Source of the DNA: Nitzschia sp. DOCU1
Taxonomy: Eukaryota; Bacillariophyta; Bacillariophyceae; Bacillariales; Bacillariaceae
Direction of reading: 5' to 3'
NCBI GenBank assembly: GCA_951394045.1
Contig: OX595996.1
Coordinates: 62,001 to 126,000 of the forward strand
Length of the DNA: 64,000 bases
A program made the position numbers and the translations under genes. Of this stretch, positions 61,501 through 64,000 are shown in pieces. Position 1 is the first letter of the stretch. Every line of letters begins with the position of its first letter. The notes below the pieces were generated by a model. The model was not told where the DNA came from, made no database searches, and was given only the letters and a program-made list of their open reading frames with translations.

Positions 61501-62917
61501 GCATCCTAGCGAGATGCCAAGCTCGCATCCTACCTTGCAACCCAGCGAGATGCCAAGCTCGCAACCTAGCTTGCAACCCAGTAGGTCGCAACAGCCAAGC
61601 TCGCAACCCATTTTGCATCCTAGCGAGATGCCAAGCTCGCAGCCTAGCTTGCGGCCCAGCGAGGTCACCCTTCCTCCTGAAACAACTTGGCAGTTAATTT
61701 TTGCTGACGACTTCGAAGCAGGTTTCGATGAATTCAAGAGCGGCGGTGGCAAAGAATGCAAAATTAGCTCCTCTCTTGCGTACGAAGGTACGAATAGCCT
61801 GGAAGTCAACAACGGCAAGAGCGGCTCGTACGCCTATACCGTGTCGAGCTATGCTGTGTCGGCCTTTACCAAAGTCCGTGTCAGCTTCGTTTATTACACC
61901 CAAAACGTAGACGACAACGAAAAGTTTTATTTGGAATGGAATTCAAATCTCAACGCCAATTATGTCCCGGTCGCCACCTTCAACTTTGGCACGACATACA
62001 CGGTCAATAAAATGTGGCTGAATGCTTCTGTCGAGTGGAATGTTGACGGGGCGTCACAGGTGAATCTTCGACTTCGTTCCAAATTCAGCGAAGACAAGGA
62101 AAAGGTGAACTTTGACAGCTTTGTGTTCGAAGGATGGCCCTCTGCTGCAAGCACCCCAGCCCCCTTTACTCCAGCGCCCATCAAGATGCCAAGCTCGCGT
62201 CCTAGCTTGCAACCCAGCGCAATGCCAAGCTCGCATCCTAGCTTGCATCCTAGCGAGATGCCAAGCTCGCATCCTACCTTGCAACCCAGCGAGATGCCAA
62301 GCTCGCAACCTAGCTTGCAACCCAGTAGGTCGCAACAGCCAAGCTCGCAACCCATTTTGCATCCTAGCGAGATGCCAAGCTCGCAGCCTAGCTTGCGGCC
62401 CAGCGAGGTCACCCTTCCTCCTGAAACAACTTGGCAGTTGATTTTTGCTGACGACTTCGAAGCAGGTTTCGATGAATTCAAGAGCGGCGGTGGCAAAGAA
62501 TGCAAAATTAGCTCCTCTCTTGCGTACGAAGGTACGAATAGCCTGGAAGTCAACAACGGCAAGAGCGGCTCGTACGCCTATACCGTGTCGAGCTATGCTG
62601 TGTCGGCCTTTACCAAAGTCCGTGTCAGCTTCGTTTATTACACCCAAAACGTAGACGACAACGAAAAGTTTTATGTGGAATGGAATTCAAATCTCAACGC
62701 CAATTATGTCCCGGTCGCCACCTTCAACTTTGGCACGACATACACAGTGAATAAAGTGTGGCTGAATGCTTCTGTCGAGTGGAATGTTGACGGGGCGTCA
62801 CAGGCGAGTCTTCGACTTCGTTCCAAATTCAGCGAAGACAAGGAAAAGGTGAACTTTGACAGCTTTGTGTTTGAAGGATTTGTTGGAGCATCCGGTAGTA
62901 GTGCCTTTGTTCCGTAA
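58532..62917 (+). CDS. secreted gametolysin-like metalloprotease (peptidase M11), copy B, 1,367 aa, 4 exons
   Basis: Exons 58532-58642, 58759-59521, 59605-59675 and 59759-62917; introns of 116, 83 and 83 nt at the same places and phases as in copy A (exon 3 is 71 nt in both). After a signal peptide (ALLLVLGLLAVVVAV) and pro-region comes the M11 domain with HEVGHNFGLRH (zinc site; third His kept) and GLMGYSYLDD. The Cys-rich module (CSSHADCTDGDACLVGTC) and the SDSNGDG-containing domain follow, then a long Ser/Pro linker of PSLQPS and EMPSSHPS units (about 330 residues). It ends with two nearly identical beta-rich domains (FADDFEAGFDEF...FDSFVFEG) separated by TPAPFTPAPI and a second short Ser/Pro stretch. 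Copy A has one such domain. Likely extracellular or wall-linked; substrate unknown. Confidence 0.88.
60703..61668 (+). repeat. Ser/Pro linker repeat (PSLQPS / EMPSSHPS) in M11 copy B
   Basis: Tandem short units encoding PSLQPSSSSQ, PSSHPSLQPS, SEMPSSHPS and variants. Several longer blocks (for example about 110 bp around 60840-60960 and 61070) recur almost exactly, indicating recent unequal exchange. Such linkers are common in secreted or frustule-associated diatom proteins. Confidence 0.85.
61442..62891 (+). repeat. about 740-bp direct duplication in M11 copy B
   Basis: The segments 61442 to about 62147 and 62185 to about 62891 are near-identical, offset about 744 bp. Each carries the end of the Ser/Pro linker plus one complete C-terminal domain. 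Only a handful of differences were seen (for example LEWNSN/VEWNSN and QVNL/QASL), so the duplication is recent. Confidence 0.85.
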
Positions 62918-64000
62918 ATGATTAGTCAAGGATGGAACCAGCTTAAGAAAGTACAACTAGTAAGCTGTAACCATCAGCCAAACAAACTCCAAGCTAGCCT
63001 GGAGTGGTTCTGTTGCATCTGTATCGTGGGTTCCTCGTGCATGTAAGGACGCGATGAATAGTACGTCGCTTGTCCCGACTGCCGTCGCGACGTCGGCATC
63101 GTTCTGCAAATTTGACTTTGCGCAGCCGAAATCAGCTTGTGGCAGCCATGGAGGGGGGGGGGGGGGGGAGGACTCGCCAAGCTGGTAGAGCAGAACAAAG
63201 CAAGTCAAGTCGATCAAGACGTTTTCGAGGGCAATGCCGTAGGCCCGTAAGTCTCGAGTTTAGCGCTGTGGGCTTGAGAATTCCTGTTGACCATCCATCT
63301 CGTTGCCTGCGAGAGACAAACTACAGTCTTCGAGGATCTAACGATCCGGGGCAGGATCGTGGCCTACCAAGAGAACGTTGATGTGCGTTATTCGATGCAA
63401 CGCAGAAAATTCGTCTCCTATTACACTCTCTGCTATTCATCTCTGATTCGAGATGTCTGTTGGAAAATTGGATTCAGTCGAACGAAATGACCCGTTTTGA
63501 TGACCGATGAGACGGCGGCCGGCCGATAAGGCAGCATCTCGCCGTTTTGAGTTTCCTCCGACATCTTCAACCATCATGATCGGGATGTGATACAAACCTT
63601 GTTTTATCATAAAACCTTCCAACGCCGCCAGCCGAATGGAAGCATCAATCTTCGTCTCCCTCCCTACCAGGCAGTAGCAGGCATCAAGATCCTACCACAA
63701 CAATGCCGTGGTGGATGGGTTAACATGCACTATCATTCGTTAACGACACTTCAAGCGGCGGCTATTCATATGCACGGGGCAGCACCAAAGCGTTGGCGAA
63801 CAGGCCAGGTGACAATGTCTTCATCTACCGATAGTCAAAAGCTTCGCCTTGTTCTTTTGGATAACGGATGTCCTTGCCTCGTTCTTTTCGGGGCGATGCC
63901 AAACGCGAGCAGATAGTGGGAATGCGGCGAGCTGGTAGGAGTATGTTTGTGGTCATATGACTATCGTACGGGGATGGGCCTATTGCTTTCCCGAGAGAAC
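62918..64000. other. right-end intergenic, no gene recognised
   Basis: No frame with recognisable motifs; the 109-codon frame at 63587-63916 is not supported by any known motif. The stretch includes a homopolymer of 16 G at 63153-63168. A gene could lie partly outside the window. Confidence 0.4.

Noticed and set aside
60517..62647. Long minus-strand frames of 433 and 200 codons, rich in LGCELG units.
   Set aside because: Antisense readings of the Ser/Pro linker and the duplicated domain of M11 copy B.

Overview
The window looks like nuclear DNA of a stramenopile alga, most likely a pennate diatom; this is inferred from content, not from a database match. The support is: short GT-AG introns (67-134 nt); six heat-shock-factor (HSF) type transcription factors in about 14 kb, HSF being the family typically expanded in diatoms; secreted proteins with Pro-Ser-x-x-Pro-Ser or Thr-Pro-Ala-Pro linkers; a YjbQ-family protein with a signal-plus-transit-like presequence; and dense class II transposons. 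Genes are monocistronic, on both strands, with no operons.

Layout. 0.6-5.1 kb: an unknown 309-aa protein and a two-exon RAD52. 5.8-17.6 kb: two large disordered proteins (SR-like, about 840 aa; and about 1,800-1,865 aa) that share a short C-terminal motif. Between them a frameshifted JmjC/cupin-like gene sits inside a 363-bp inverted repeat whose arms each hold a 51-nt near-perfect palindrome. 17.9-22 kb: an unknown secreted or organellar protein, a YjbQ/UPF0047 protein and a bHLH factor. 23-37 kb: the HSF cluster, with a decayed IMP1-like S26 peptidase pseudogene inside it. 39.3-40.8 kb: a three-exon core-1 galactosyltransferase-like (GT31) gene.

41.5-50.5 kb is a transposon island: an AT-rich minisatellite, two tandem and nearly identical Crypton-like tyrosine-recombinase elements (2,772-bp period), then an apparently intact PIF/Harbinger element with inverted termini, an AAT target duplication, a Myb-like ORF and a DDE transposase. 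50.9-62.9 kb holds two paralogous secreted gametolysin-like (peptidase M11) metalloproteases. They are separated by a 3.5-kb Tc1/mariner-like element with long terminal inverted repeats and an unusual second, coiled-coil ORF. The last 1 kb shows nothing recognisable apart from a 16-G run.

Main points of interest: the tandem Crypton pair and its CACG junctions; the two-ORF mariner-like element; apparent local gene conversion between two inverted HSF genes that spares only the DNA-binding domain and its intron; the paired C-terminal motif in the two disordered proteins; the palindrome-bearing inverted repeat; and a domain duplication in the second M11 protease. Splice sites were read by eye and checked for reading-frame continuity. 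No homology search was run, so family assignments rest on motif recognition.
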